The position numbers and the translations under genes were made by a program. This document shows, one piece after another, positions 1 through 8,233 of a stretch of DNA of 64,000 nucleotides (the stretch's first letter is position 1; every line of letters starts with the position of its first letter). This stretch comes from Sagittula salina (GTDB lineage Bacteria; Pseudomonadota; Alphaproteobacteria; Rhodobacterales; Rhodobacteraceae). Under the pieces are notes generated by a model that searched no databases, was not told the origin of the DNA, and worked only from the letters and a program-made list of their open reading frames with translations. Location of the stretch: positions 1 through 64,000 of the forward strand of contig NZ_JAGISH010000012.1 in the NCBI RefSeq assembly GCF_017813235.1, in the 5' to 3' direction.

Positions 1-987
1 GTCGATGGGCGTGTCGTAGCTGTCCCACTCACCGGTCTTGTAGTTGTAGACCTCGGTTGCGGACGGCAGCACGGCGGAGCCGACCTTGCCCGCGACGGTG
101 GACTGCGACGGGTCCGCCGCGATCACGCCGGTGTCGCCCCAGCCGATGGACTGCGCCACCTGCCCGCCCGAAAAGGCCGCGTTGACCTCGCCGAAGGAGA
201 AGTTCAGCGCCGAGGGCGGCGCCAGCTTCGACGCACGGATATATTCCTCGAGGCCGCGCACCCATGCCGGGTTGTTGACCTGCGCATCCATGGTTTCGGG
301 GTCGAAGAACATCGACCCCGGCAGGTCGGGGTGGCTGGCGTAGGCCGCCACGTGGCTGAACAGGAACCAGAACTGCTGGCCGCCCCGGCGGAAGGCCTCG
401 GCGGTGCCATAGACGCCTTCGACGTCGTTCTGGAAGAACTCCGCGATATCGAGGTATTCCTTCCAGGTCTTCGGCACGGCGAGGTCATAGCCGTACTTCG
501 CCTTGAATGCCTCCTGGTTGGCGGCGTCCTCGAACAGGTCGATGCGATAGGTGTAGGTGTGCACGTCGCCGTCCATGGTCTGCGACAGCACCTTGTCGTT
601 CCAGACCATCAGCTGTTCGCGGTAGACCGGCGCGATGTCTTCCCAGGCCTCGCCCTCCTGGAACTTGGCGGGCATTTCGGTCAGGAAGGGCGTGAAATCC
701 GGCGCCCATGCGGGGGCAAAGGCGATCACGTCAAAGGAATCGTCGCCCGCCGCAAGCGTGGTGACGATCTTCGGATACAGCTCCGACCAGGGGAATTCGA
801 CGACCTTCACGGTGCCGCAGGTCTTCTCCGACCAGACTTCCGCCGCCTGGCTCAGCGCGGAGGCGATGTAGGGGCCGGTCTGCGTGGTCGCGGTGATCTC
901 GACCCCGGTGTAATCGGGCGAGCACGCCAGCGCGGCACCCGTGGTCAGCGCCAGCGCGCCCACCGACAGTTTCAATGATTTCAGCAT
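1..987 (-). CDS. Sugar ABC transporter periplasmic substrate-binding protein (C-terminus outside window)
   Basis: This is the first 329 codons of an extracellular solute-binding protein of the carbohydrate ABC family; the frame stays open to the left edge, so the gene is partial. The start is ATG at 987, with GGGAGG about 8 bases upstream. Residues 1-21 form a Sec signal (hydrophobic LKLSVGALALTTGAALA), likely cut before CSPDYTG. The cysteine there does not sit in a good lipobox. The mature part has the type-2 binding-protein pattern: VWSEKTCGTVKVVEFPWSELYPKI, a GDDSFDVI segment and a later GGQVAQSIGWGDTG segment typical of family-1 sugar binders. It is the last gene seen of the operon with two permeases and a sugar kinase, which suggests it captures the sugar that the kinase phosphorylates. 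The ligand cannot be read from sequence; deoxyribose is inferred from deoC upstream. Confidence 0.88.
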   Translation of the reverse strand, partial: MLKSLKLSVGALALTTGAALACSPDYTGVEITATTQTGPYIASALSQAAEVWSEKTCGTVKVVEFPWSELYPKIVTTLAAGDDSFDVIAFAPAWAPDFTPFLTEMPAKFQEGEAWEDIAPVYREQLMVWNDKVLSQTMDGDVHTYTYRIDLFEDAANQEAFKAKYGYDLAVPKTWKEYLDIAEFFQNDVEGVYGTAEAFRRGGQQFWFLFSHVAAYASHPDLPGSMFFDPETMDAQVNNPAWVRGLEEYIRASKLAPPSALNFSFGEVNAAFSGGQVAQSIGWGDTGVIAADPSQSTVAGKVGSAVLPSATEVYNYKTGEWDSYDTPID

Positions 988-1007
988 GGTATTTCCTCCC
1001 AGAAATG

Positions 1008-1023
1008 GCCCCTCCTCCGGGGC
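1008..1023 (-). promoter_or_regulatory. Stem-loop between permease and binding-protein genes
   Basis: A GCCCC / GGGGC inverted repeat with a 6-base loop lies in the 48-base gap before the binding-protein gene. No T-tract follows. Such hairpins upstream of binding-protein genes often protect the downstream transcript and raise its level relative to the permeases; that role is inference. Confidence 0.35.
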
Positions 1024-1035
1024 ACTTTGTTAAAC

Positions 1036-2064
1036 CTATTTGACGGCGCCGCTCAGCAGGCCGGACCGCATGAGCCGCCCCAGAAGCCCCGCGACGATCA
1101 CCATGGGGATGATGGCCACGAGGGCGGCGGCAGAGATCGCCCACCATTCGTCGCCGCGCTGGCTGTTCTGACCCGCGATCAGCACGGGCAGCGTCTGCCA
1201 TTCCGAATTGGTCAGGAAGAGCGCAAAGAGAAACTCGTTCCAGGTGAAGGCCAGCGTGATGACGAATGTTGCGATCAGGCCGGGGCGGGTCATCGGCAGC
1301 ACGATGCCGAAGAAGATCCGCCATTGCGGCACGTTGTCGACCATGGCAGCCTCTTCGACCTCCAGCGGAAGTGCCGCGATGAAATCGCGCATCAGCCAGA
1401 CCACGATGGGCAGCGAGAAGGCGATATAGGCCAACGTCAACCCGAGGTAGGTATCGGTCAGCTTGAACCCCATCTTCCCCATCTCGGAGTAGAGCAGGAA
1501 CAGCGCGAAGGCGACGACGATCGGCGGGAACAGGCGCTGGCTGACGAACCAGAACACGATATCGTCGTTGTTCATCACCTTGCCCGGCAGCGGAAAGCGA
1601 TTGGCGATCACCGACAGCGCCAGCGCCGCGCAAAAGGCAAGGATGGAGGCCGTGGCCGGTGGCAGTCCCAGCCAGTAGCGCCCGGCGAGGAAACCGCCCA
1701 TGGCCACGGCAAAGAACAGCACGCCCGACAGCAGTTTCACCCGGAAAGAGAACCGCACCAGGGCATAGGCCGCCATGGCGCCCAGCAGCGTGGCGAAGAC
1801 CGAGGACGACACCGCCACGATGGCGGAGGACCAGAAGTTCGAATAGAACTCGCCCCGGATGCCGGACAGAAGCTCGCGCCAGGCCTTCAGCGTCGGTTCG
1901 AAGTCGACAAACGGCAGGTAGGTCGGTCCGCCGACCACGTCGGGCGGCGTTTTCAGCGATGTGATGGCCACCCAGTACAGCGGGAAGATGGTAAAGGCGA
2001 ACCACGCGCAGCACAGGGCGAAAGCCACCCAGCGGCGCGGGCCATGGAGATCGCGCACGCTCAT
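1036..2064 (-). CDS. Carbohydrate ABC transporter permease, MalG-type
   Basis: This 342-aa inner-membrane permease of the binding-protein-dependent transport family contributes half of the transport channel. Near residues 220-245 it carries the cytoplasmic EAA loop that docks to the ATPase (EVEEAAMVDNVPQWRIF, then GIVLPMTRPG). Hydrophobic segments include residues 12-37 at the N-terminus and a final one near AAALVAIIPMVIVAGLLG. At 342 residues it is longer than the usual 275-300. The excess lies around residues 110-160, where two additional hydrophobic stretches (SGVLFFAVAMGGFLAG and ASILAFCAALALSVIA) appear before the conserved core. The start overlaps the stop of the preceding permease gene by 4 bases (2061-2064), indicating translational coupling. 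Substrate is inferred only from context. Confidence 0.9.
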   Translation of the reverse strand: MSVRDLHGPRRWVAFALCCAWFAFTIFPLYWVAITSLKTPPDVVGGPTYLPFVDFEPTLKAWRELLSGIRGEFYSNFWSSAIVAVSSSVFATLLGAMAAYALVRFSFRVKLLSGVLFFAVAMGGFLAGRYWLGLPPATASILAFCAALALSVIANRFPLPGKVMNNDDIVFWFVSQRLFPPIVVAFALFLLYSEMGKMGFKLTDTYLGLTLAYIAFSLPIVVWLMRDFIAALPLEVEEAAMVDNVPQWRIFFGIVLPMTRPGLIATFVITLAFTWNEFLFALFLTNSEWQTLPVLIAGQNSQRGDEWWAISAAALVAIIPMVIVAGLLGRLMRSGLLSGAVK

Positions 2065-2936
2065 TTGTACTTCTCCAGGTAGGGTTTCAGCAGGGCGAGG
2101 TAGACAAGGCTGAGGATCAGCACCACCGCGAGGAACAGGAAGGACAACGCCGAGGTGTAGCCCAGGTTGAACTTCTTGAACCCCTCCTGGTAGGCGAACA
2201 AGGTCAGCGTCTCCGTCGCCACCCCCGGCCCGCCGCCGGTCATGACGAATACCGTGTCGATGATCTTGAAGCTTTCGACGATGCGGATGAAGATCACCGC
2301 CGCAGAGATCGGCAGCATCATCGGGAAGGTGATCCCCCAGAACTGTTGCCAGCCGCTGGCGTTCTCCAGCTCGGCCGCCTCGTAGACGTCATCGGGCAGG
2401 CCCTGAAGCCCGGCCAGCAGCAGCAGGATGACAAACGGCGTCCACTGCCAGATCTCCACCGCGATCAGCGACCCCAGCGCCCAATGCGCATCCGTCAGGT
2501 ACGGCAGGTTCGGAAACCCGAAGAAGGTGGCCATCTGGTTCAACGGCCCCATGGTCGGGTTGAAGATCTGCCGCGCGACCAGCGCCACCGCGACAGGCGC
2601 CACCAGCATCGGCATCAGGAAACTCACGCGGAAGAATTCGACGCCCTTCACCCGCTTGGCCAGCGCCAGCGCGATGCCGAAACCGATCACGAACTGCAAC
2701 GCGACAGAGGTGAAGGCGATGATCGACGTGGTTTTCACCGTCTGCCAGAAGCGCGGATTGCTCAGCAGGTCGGTGTAGTTGTCGAGGCCCACGAACCGCG
2801 CGGGCATCGGCGGCACCAGTCGCAGGCTCATGAAGCTGTTGGCCAGCGAGAAGATCAGCGGAAAGATCGCGATGGCCAGAACGACAAGGAAAGCGGGCCA
2901 GAGAAACAGGTGCTTGATCGGGTCGTCGCGGGTCAT
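2061..2936 (-). CDS. Carbohydrate ABC transporter permease, MalF-type
   Basis: This 291-aa polytopic permease has six clear hydrophobic segments, the first at residues 10-35 (LFLWPAFLVVLAIAIFPLIF) and the last at about 260-284. The EAA loop is seen as EAAELENASGWQQFWGITFP near residues 185-204. Length and layout match MalF/UgpA-type sugar permeases. Its ATG overlaps the end of the kinase gene by 4 bases, and its own end overlaps the MalG-type gene by 4 bases, so the three genes are tightly coupled. With the MalG-type partner it should form the heterodimeric channel of the sugar importer. No ATP-binding subunit gene is in the window; it may lie beyond the left edge or be shared from elsewhere. 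Confidence 0.92.
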   Translation of the reverse strand: MTRDDPIKHLFLWPAFLVVLAIAIFPLIFSLANSFMSLRLVPPMPARFVGLDNYTDLLSNPRFWQTVKTTSIIAFTSVALQFVIGFGIALALAKRVKGVEFFRVSFLMPMLVAPVAVALVARQIFNPTMGPLNQMATFFGFPNLPYLTDAHWALGSLIAVEIWQWTPFVILLLLAGLQGLPDDVYEAAELENASGWQQFWGITFPMMLPISAAVIFIRIVESFKIIDTVFVMTGGGPGVATETLTLFAYQEGFKKFNLGYTSALSFLFLAVVLILSLVYLALLKPYLEKYK

Positions 2937-3865
2937 GCGTGCGCTCCCAGCAGGGTGTCGATCTCGGCACGGGTCGGCATGGCGGGCGCGGTGCCGCGCC
3001 GGGTGACGGCGATGCCCGCCGTGGCGCAGCCAAAGCGTACCGCATCCTCGATCCCCTGCCCTTCGGCCAGCGCGGTGGAGAAGCCGCCGATAAAGGCGTC
3101 GCCCGCCCCGGCGGTGTCGATCGCCGGGGCGTTGGACAGCGCGGGTATGCGTTTGCTGATCTCGGCTGAGTGGATGTAGACCCCCTTATCGCCCAGCGTG
3201 ATCAGGGCCGTCTTCACGCCGCGCCTCAGGAATTCCTCGCCCGCGCGTTTCGCGTCATCCTCGGTGACGACATCGAAACCGACGATGGCCGCCGCTTCGC
3301 TTTCGTTCGGCACAAAGAAATCGCTCAGCCCGTAGCAGGCATCGTCAAAGGAATTGGCGGGCGCAGGGTTGAAGACGGTGGTGACACCGGCTGCGCGCGC
3401 CGTCCTCAGCGCGGCCAGCGCGGCCTCGGGCGGCTGTTCCAGCTGGGTGACAAAGACCCGCGCGCCCTCGATCACGTCGCGCTGCGCCTCCACATCGGCC
3501 TCTGAAATGGTGCCTGCGGCGCCGGCGTAGACGATGATGGCGTTTTCGCCGGTCGTGTCGTTCACGAAAATGAACGCCGCGCCCGACGGCATGTCCGGCA
3601 TCACCTCGACGCGCGGGGTAACGCCCGCGTCCTCGTAGATCTCCAGCGCCATCTTGCCGAACGGATCATCCCCGATCTTGGAGATAAAACTGACCTCGGC
3701 CCCGGCTCGCCCTGCCGCGACGGCCTGGTTCGATCCCTTGCCGCCGGGGCCAAGCGAAAAGCCGCTGCCCTGGATTGTCTCGCCGATCTTCGGCATGCGG
3801 CCCGCCAGATAGGCGGTATCCGCAACGTAGATGCCGAGGATCGCGATCCCCTTCTGCTCTGCCAT
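2933..3865 (-). CDS. Ribokinase-family sugar kinase (probable deoxyribokinase/ribokinase)
   Basis: This 310-aa PfkB/ribokinase-family kinase transfers phosphate from ATP to a pentose. The N-terminal signature GGKGSNQ is at residues 41-47. The C-terminal signature DTAGAGDAFIGGF starts at residue 250, with the catalytic Asp of GAGD near 256. Start choice: ATG at 3865 has a good GGGGAGGA Shine-Dalgarno just upstream and gives an N-terminus beginning with the first beta strand (KGIAILGIYVADTAYL). An in-frame start further upstream would add 12 residues with no family support. The gene lies between an aldolase/aldehyde dehydrogenase pair and sugar permeases. Because DeoC consumes 2-deoxyribose 5-phosphate, the likely substrate is 2-deoxyribose, but ribokinase and deoxyribokinase cannot be told apart by motif alone. 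Confidence 0.9.
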   Translation of the reverse strand: MAEQKGIAILGIYVADTAYLAGRMPKIGETIQGSGFSLGPGGKGSNQAVAAGRAGAEVSFISKIGDDPFGKMALEIYEDAGVTPRVEVMPDMPSGAAFIFVNDTTGENAIIVYAGAAGTISEADVEAQRDVIEGARVFVTQLEQPPEAALAALRTARAAGVTTVFNPAPANSFDDACYGLSDFFVPNESEAAAIVGFDVVTEDDAKRAGEEFLRRGVKTALITLGDKGVYIHSAEISKRIPALSNAPAIDTAGAGDAFIGGFSTALAEGQGIEDAVRFGCATAGIAVTRRGTAPAMPTRAEIDTLLGAHA

Positions 3866-3925
3866 GTGTCCTCCCCCCGCGCGGCTCTCTCCCGGTGCCA
3901 CGCTCTGTTCGATTCTCTGCCGGGT

Positions 3926-6298
3926 CTATTCGCCGTAGGGCACCCAGATGTTCTTGATCTGCGTCGCCTGCCGCAGGAAAAGCTCGCCTTCCGCTTCCGG
4001 CGACATCCAGTCCCAGGCACGGCCGTAGTCGGTGAAGACGCGCTTGAGATTGCCGGTGGACAGCCGTTCCACCGTCTCCGACAACGCCGCCGAGCCAAAG
4101 GCCCAGAGCGCATCCACCCCGTTGTGCTTTGCCAGTTCCGCGCCCAGCGTGTCGGCGCTGCCGGTAACGATGTTCAGCACACCCGCCGGCAGGTCGGAGG
4201 TCTCCAGAACCTGGTAGAAATCCGTCGCCGAAAGCGGATGCGCCTCTGAGGCCACCGCCACAACGCGGTTGCCGGTGGCGATCAGCGGCGCGGTCGTGCT
4301 GACGAAGCCCAGCAGCGGCGCCTCTGTCGGGCAGATCACGCCTGCCACGCCGATGGATTCCGGCACTGCAAGCGCCAGCCCGCGCATCGGCGGCATGTGC
4401 ACGACGCCCTCGTATTTGTCCGCCCAGGCGCCGTAGCTGAACAGCCGGCTGACGGCGGCCGCGACCTCCGCACGGGCACGGTCGGGCTTTGCCCCGGTCT
4501 GCGCCACGATGCGGTCGGCGAATTCCGCCGCGCGGGCCGACAGGTTCTCGCCCATGTAATACAGGATCTGGGCGCGGTTGTGCTGGGTCTTCGATCCCCA
4601 GCTTGCGGCCGCCGTCGCGGCTTCCACGGCGTTGCGGATATCCTTGCGGTTGCCCTCGCCGACCTCGGCCAGGACCTCGCCCCTGGCGCCGATCACCGCG
4701 CGGGCGTTGCCGCCGTCGGGGCGCGCCTGCTTGCCGCCGATGAACAGCTTCGCGGTGCGGTCCACCGCCTCGATGGCAAAGCCCTTGGCCTTCGCCGGGA
4801 CGACGGGCTTGCGCTCGGGCGCCTTGGCCAGCGCGCGCGGCTTGAGGTAGTCGAAACACCCCTCCCGCCCGCCTTCGCGGCCAAAACCGCTTTCCTTGAC
4901 GCCACCAAAGCCCACGCCCGCGTCCATGACGTTGGTGCAGTTCACCCAGACGATGCCAGCCTGCACCTTTGCCGCGAGGTCCAGCGCGAGGTTCACGTTC
5001 TCGCTCCAGATGCTGGCGGCGAGGCCATAGCGCGAATGATTGGCCAGCTGCACCGCCTCTTCGGGGGTGCGGAAGGTCATGGAAACGGCAACCGGGCCAA
5101 AGATTTCCTCGGTCGCGGCCGCGCAGGTGGCGGGCACGTCCTGCAGCACGGTCGGCGGGTAGAAGCTGCCCGCGTCGGGCAGCGCGCCCTCGGCCTGGAG
5201 CAGCGTGGCGCCCGCCGCGACGGCCGCATCCACCATGCCCGCGATACGCGCGCGCTGCGCCGGGTCGATCACCGCGCCCATGTCGATGGTCTTGTCCAGC
5301 GACGTACCGATGCGCAGCGTTTTCAGCCGCGCGGCGAGCCGGGCGTGGAAGTCATCCGCCACGCCTTCCTGCACCAGAATGCGCGAACCCGCGCAGCAGA
5401 CCTGACCCTGGTTGAACCAGATGGCATCGACGACGCCCTCCACGGCGGCATCCAGATCGGCATCCTCGCAGACGATGAAGGGCGACTTGCCGCCCAGTTC
5501 CAGCGTCAGCGACTTGCCGCTACCCGCCGTGGCCTCGCGGATCTTGCGGCCGACCTCGGTCGAGCCGGTGAAGGCCACCTTGTCGACGCCGTCATGCGCC
5601 GCGATCAGCGCGCCGGTGGCGCCGTCGCCGGTGACGATGTTCAGCACGCCCTCGGGCAGGCCCGCCGCCTGCGCCAACTCGGCGAACAGCAGCGCGGTCA
5701 GCGGCGTGGCCTCGGCGGGTTTCAGCACCACGGTGTTTCCCAGCGCCAGCGCCGGCGCGACCTTCCACGCCAGCATCAGGAAGGGGAAGTTCCACGGGAT
5801 CACCTGGCCGATGACGCCCACCGGGTCGTAGCCCGCGAACTGGCTGTCCTGCAGCTGCGCCCAGCCCGCATGGTGATAGAAGTGCCGCGCGGCCAGCGGG
5901 ATGTCGATGTCGCGCGTCTCGCGGATCGGCTTGCCGTTATCCAACGCCTCGACCACCGACAGGATGCGCGCGTTGCGCTGGATGATGCGCGCCAGCGCAT
6001 AGAGCTTCAGCGCCCGTTCGTGACCGGGCAGCGCGGCCCAGCCCTTCTGCGCCTTGCGCGCGGCGGCCACGGCCGCGTCCACGTCCGCGCCGCTGCCCTG
6101 CGTCACGCTGGCCAGCCGCTTGCCGGTTGCGGGTTCGACCGTATCGAACCCCTCCCCCGGCGTGCCGAAGCGGCCGCCGATGAAATGGCCGAAACGGCTC
6201 TCGTGCGCGGCCAGCCATGCGCGGGCGGCGCTGTCGTCTTCCTTGCTCGGGGCGTAATCCATGCTGTCGAAATACTGCGCTACGGTCATCTTGGTCAT
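3926..6298 (-). CDS. Two-domain aldehyde dehydrogenase, ALDH16 type
   Basis: This 790-aa protein is two aldehyde-dehydrogenase modules in tandem. The first (about residues 30-500) has the full NAD(P)-dependent active site: PWN with Asn170, VLKPAE with Lys193, LELGGKSP with Glu267, and GQVCCAGSR with the nucleophile expected at Cys301. The second (about 510-790) keeps the fold (RAVIGARGEVLAEV, VPESIGVAGVICPTEAP) but lacks a recognisable Cys nucleophile and is shorter. That architecture is the ALDH16 family, whose bacterial members keep an active first domain. Its ATG overlaps the deoC stop codon by 4 bases (ATGA), so the two are translated together. Cleavage of deoxyribose 5-phosphate by DeoC releases acetaldehyde, and this enzyme is well placed to oxidise it to acetate; that substrate is inference. 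Confidence 0.93.
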   Translation of the reverse strand: MTKMTVAQYFDSMDYAPSKEDDSAARAWLAAHESRFGHFIGGRFGTPGEGFDTVEPATGKRLASVTQGSGADVDAAVAAARKAQKGWAALPGHERALKLYALARIIQRNARILSVVEALDNGKPIRETRDIDIPLAARHFYHHAGWAQLQDSQFAGYDPVGVIGQVIPWNFPFLMLAWKVAPALALGNTVVLKPAEATPLTALLFAELAQAAGLPEGVLNIVTGDGATGALIAAHDGVDKVAFTGSTEVGRKIREATAGSGKSLTLELGGKSPFIVCEDADLDAAVEGVVDAIWFNQGQVCCAGSRILVQEGVADDFHARLAARLKTLRIGTSLDKTIDMGAVIDPAQRARIAGMVDAAVAAGATLLQAEGALPDAGSFYPPTVLQDVPATCAAATEEIFGPVAVSMTFRTPEEAVQLANHSRYGLAASIWSENVNLALDLAAKVQAGIVWVNCTNVMDAGVGFGGVKESGFGREGGREGCFDYLKPRALAKAPERKPVVPAKAKGFAIEAVDRTAKLFIGGKQARPDGGNARAVIGARGEVLAEVGEGNRKDIRNAVEAATAAASWGSKTQHNRAQILYYMGENLSARAAEFADRIVAQTGAKPDRARAEVAAAVSRLFSYGAWADKYEGVVHMPPMRGLALAVPESIGVAGVICPTEAPLLGFVSTTAPLIATGNRVVAVASEAHPLSATDFYQVLETSDLPAGVLNIVTGSADTLGAELAKHNGVDALWAFGSAALSETVERLSTGNLKRVFTDYGRAWDWMSPEAEGELFLRQATQIKNIWVPYGE

Positions 6299-7350
6299 CC
6301 GATCGGGTGGCGGCGGGCGGCGGAATAGGCGCCGGTCACGCGGTGTTCGAGTTGCCGTTCGATATCGCCCAGCAAGGAGGAGGCGCCGATGCGGAACAGG
6401 TCCGGCTGCAGCCAGTCGTGGCCCAGCTCCTCTTTCATCAGGGCGAAATAGGTCAGCACGTCCTTGGCCTTCGACACGCCGCCGGCGGGCTTGTAGCCGA
6501 TCTTTATCCCGGTCATCGCCTCGTACTGGCGGATTGCCCGCACCATGGTCAGCGACACCGGGAGCGTCGCGTTGACGCCTTCCTTGCCGGTCGAGGTCTT
6601 GATGAAATCGGCACCCGCCATCATGCAGACAAGGCTGGCCTTCGCCACGTTGCGCAGCGTCTTCAGGTCGCCGGTAGCGAGGATCGCCTTCACATGCGCA
6701 TCCCCGCAGGCGGCGCGATAGTCGCGCATCTCGTCATACAGCGCCTGCCAGTTTCCGGTCAGCACGTGTTCGCGGGTGATGACGATGTCGATCTCCGCCG
6801 CGCCATCCTTCACCGAGGCCTCGATCTCCGCCAGCTTCGTCGCGTGCGGCGACAGACCCGCAGGAAAGCCGGTAGAGACGGCGGCGACCGGAATGCCCGT
6901 GCCCTGCAGCGCGTCCACGGCGGCCCCGACGAAACGGTGATAGACACAGACCGCGCCGGTTGTGATGCGGCGGTCACCCATGCCGAGCGCGTCCAGCAGA
7001 TCGGGGCGCACCGGCTGCGCGGCCTTGGCACACAGGCGCCGCACGCGGCCCTCCGTGTCGTCGCCGTTCAGCGTGGTCAGGTCGATGCAGGTCACTGCCT
7101 TCAGAAGCCACGCGCTCTGGGCGTCGGCCTTCACCGCGCGGCGTCCGGGCAATGCGGCGGCCCGCCGTTCAGAGGCGGAGGTATTCACCCGAACGGCTTC
7201 GATCAGGGACAGATCCAGCGGCAGGCCGGGGTTGCGGGCATGGCCCGTTTCCGATGCTGGTTTCAGGCCCTTTTCCGGGGCGGATTTCAGATCCGGTTCC
7301 AGATCGGATTTCGGGGCCGTGCCGGCGGACAGGGCGGCTGTTTGTGACAT
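6295..7350 (-). CDS. deoC: Deoxyribose-phosphate aldolase
   Basis: This 351-aa class I aldolase cleaves 2-deoxy-D-ribose 5-phosphate to glyceraldehyde 3-phosphate and acetaldehyde. The Schiff-base lysine is Lys251 in FIKTSTGK, the second catalytic lysine is Lys287 in GYKPAGG, and the acidic residue is Asp188 in AEIDIV. The DLTTLNGDD motif near residue 90 is also typical. About 60 N-terminal residues (Lys/Pro/Ala-rich, probably disordered) precede the core, so it is longer than the 250-260 aa E. coli enzyme. Start: ATG 7350 with AAGAGGG upstream. A longer in-frame reading would run through the promoter region into the divergent regulator and is rejected. It is the first gene of the operon and is transcribed divergently from the DeoR-type regulator across a 127-base gap. 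Confidence 0.95.
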   Translation of the reverse strand: MSQTAALSAGTAPKSDLEPDLKSAPEKGLKPASETGHARNPGLPLDLSLIEAVRVNTSASERRAAALPGRRAVKADAQSAWLLKAVTCIDLTTLNGDDTEGRVRRLCAKAAQPVRPDLLDALGMGDRRITTGAVCVYHRFVGAAVDALQGTGIPVAAVSTGFPAGLSPHATKLAEIEASVKDGAAEIDIVITREHVLTGNWQALYDEMRDYRAACGDAHVKAILATGDLKTLRNVAKASLVCMMAGADFIKTSTGKEGVNATLPVSLTMVRAIRQYEAMTGIKIGYKPAGGVSKAKDVLTYFALMKEELGHDWLQPDLFRIGASSLLGDIERQLEHRVTGAYSAARRHPIG

Positions 7351-7401
7351 TTCATAGCCCTCTTGCGCGAGTCGCGCATTCAGGGATGCGCAGCGGAATT
7401 T

Positions 7402-7409
7402 GGTATACC
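7402..7409. promoter_or_regulatory. GGTATACC palindrome in divergent promoter region
   Basis: A perfect 8-bp palindrome lies on the deoC side of the 127-base divergent region. It could be part of a regulator site or, as TATACC on the minus strand, of a -10 element for deoC, though no well-spaced -35 was found. Confidence 0.3.
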
Positions 7410-7428
7410 GTACGCGGAAATGTTTCGA

Positions 7429-7457
7429 TTGCAACTCCTTTTTGTTATTTTTATAAC
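7429..7457 (+). promoter_or_regulatory. Sigma70-type promoter for the deoR-family gene
   Basis: TTGCAA at 7429-7434 and TATAAC at 7452-7457 are separated by exactly 17 bases. The predicted transcription start is about 7464, giving a leader of only about 14 bases, with the AGGAG Shine-Dalgarno (7466-7470) directly at the 5' end. The -10 element lies inside an inverted repeat, which suggests autoregulation. Confidence 0.6.
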
Positions 7458-7458
7458 A
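7443..7458. promoter_or_regulatory. Inverted repeat TGTTAT-N4-ATAACA, likely DeoR-family operator
   Basis: TGTTATTTTTATAACA has perfect 6-bp arms around a 4-base spacer. It sits between the divergent genes and covers the -10 of the regulator promoter. A repressor bound here would block its own gene directly; control of deoC from the same site is plausible. That this is the operator is inference. Confidence 0.5.
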
Positions 7459-7477
7459 TGCCCACAGGAGACCCATC

Positions 7478-8233
7478 ATGTGCCCATCCGAAGGCCGCGC
7501 CGACAGCCGCCCAACACCGCAATCCCGCAAGGAAGCCCGCCTGCAGCAACTGCAGGACGCAGTGACCACCAGTGGTTCCCTGCATGTGCGCGACGCGGCC
7601 GAAATGCTTGACGTGTCGGAAATGACTGTGCGCCGGGATATTCGAGAGGTTCCTGAAATCCTTCAGTTTCTTGGGGGGCATATTGTTCTGTCGCAGGATT
7701 CCGCCCGGCGCGCGCCCTACGACCTGACCGAAGCCGCCGCCGAAAACGAAGCCGCGAAACGCGCCGCTTGCGCCGCCTGTCTGCCGCTGATCCGGGCCGA
7801 AGAAACGCTCTTTCTCGACTGCGGAACGACGCTGACCCACCTGATCGAGATGATCCCGAACGACCTCGAGGTGACGATCATCTGTTACGCGCTGAACATC
7901 GCCGATGCCGTGGTGCGCAGGCCAAACCTGCAACTGGTGTTGCTGGGCGGGGTCTATCACCCGCAGACGGCGTCCTTCTACCCTGTAGAGGAGGACAGGA
8001 CGCTGGAGGCCTACGCCATCAACCATGCCTTCATGACGGCGGCGGGGATCGACGACCGGCTGGGCGTGACCTGCACCACCTTCCACGAGGCGGCCATGAA
8101 ACGCGCCGCCATGGCGCGGGCGCAGAACCGCGTGCTGGTGGCGGACCGCTCCAAGTTCGGGCAGATCAAACCGGCCAGCTTCGCGGTAATCTCCGACTTC
8201 GACCACATCGCAACGGAGGAAGGGCTAAGCTGA
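7478..8233 (+). CDS. DeoR/GlpR-family transcriptional repressor of the deoC operon
   Basis: This 251-aa regulator has an N-terminal DeoR helix-turn-helix (about residues 15-70: SRKEARLQQLQDAV, then VRDAAEMLDVSEMTVRRDI) and a C-terminal DeoR sugar-phosphate sensor domain (about 85-245). The sensor includes the phosphate-binding DCGTTLTHLIEMIP loop and the typical AAMARAQNRVLVADRSKFGQ segment. Family members usually repress sugar catabolic operons and release DNA when a phosphorylated sugar binds. Here the effector would be expected to be deoxyribose 5-phosphate or a related ester (inference). Start ATG 7478 is preceded by AGGAG at 7-base spacing. It is divergent from deoC. Confidence 0.92.
   Translation: MCPSEGRADSRPTPQSRKEARLQQLQDAVTTSGSLHVRDAAEMLDVSEMTVRRDIREVPEILQFLGGHIVLSQDSARRAPYDLTEAAAENEAAKRAACAACLPLIRAEETLFLDCGTTLTHLIEMIPNDLEVTIICYALNIADAVVRRPNLQLVLLGGVYHPQTASFYPVEEDRTLEAYAINHAFMTAAGIDDRLGVTCTTFHEAAMKRAAMARAQNRVLVADRSKFGQIKPASFAVISDFDHIATEEGLS

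Noticed and set aside
731..2014. A 427-codon minus frame across the binding-protein/permease border
   Set aside because: It is an alternate frame of two well-supported transporter genes and has no motif of its own.
4397..6328. A 643-codon plus frame opposite the ALDH gene
   Set aside because: Antisense to a clearly recognised enzyme, with low-complexity Arg/His/Gly composition.
7351..7569. N-terminal extension of deoC through the divergent promoter
   Set aside because: It would overlap the regulator gene and its promoter; ATG 7350 has a good ribosome site.
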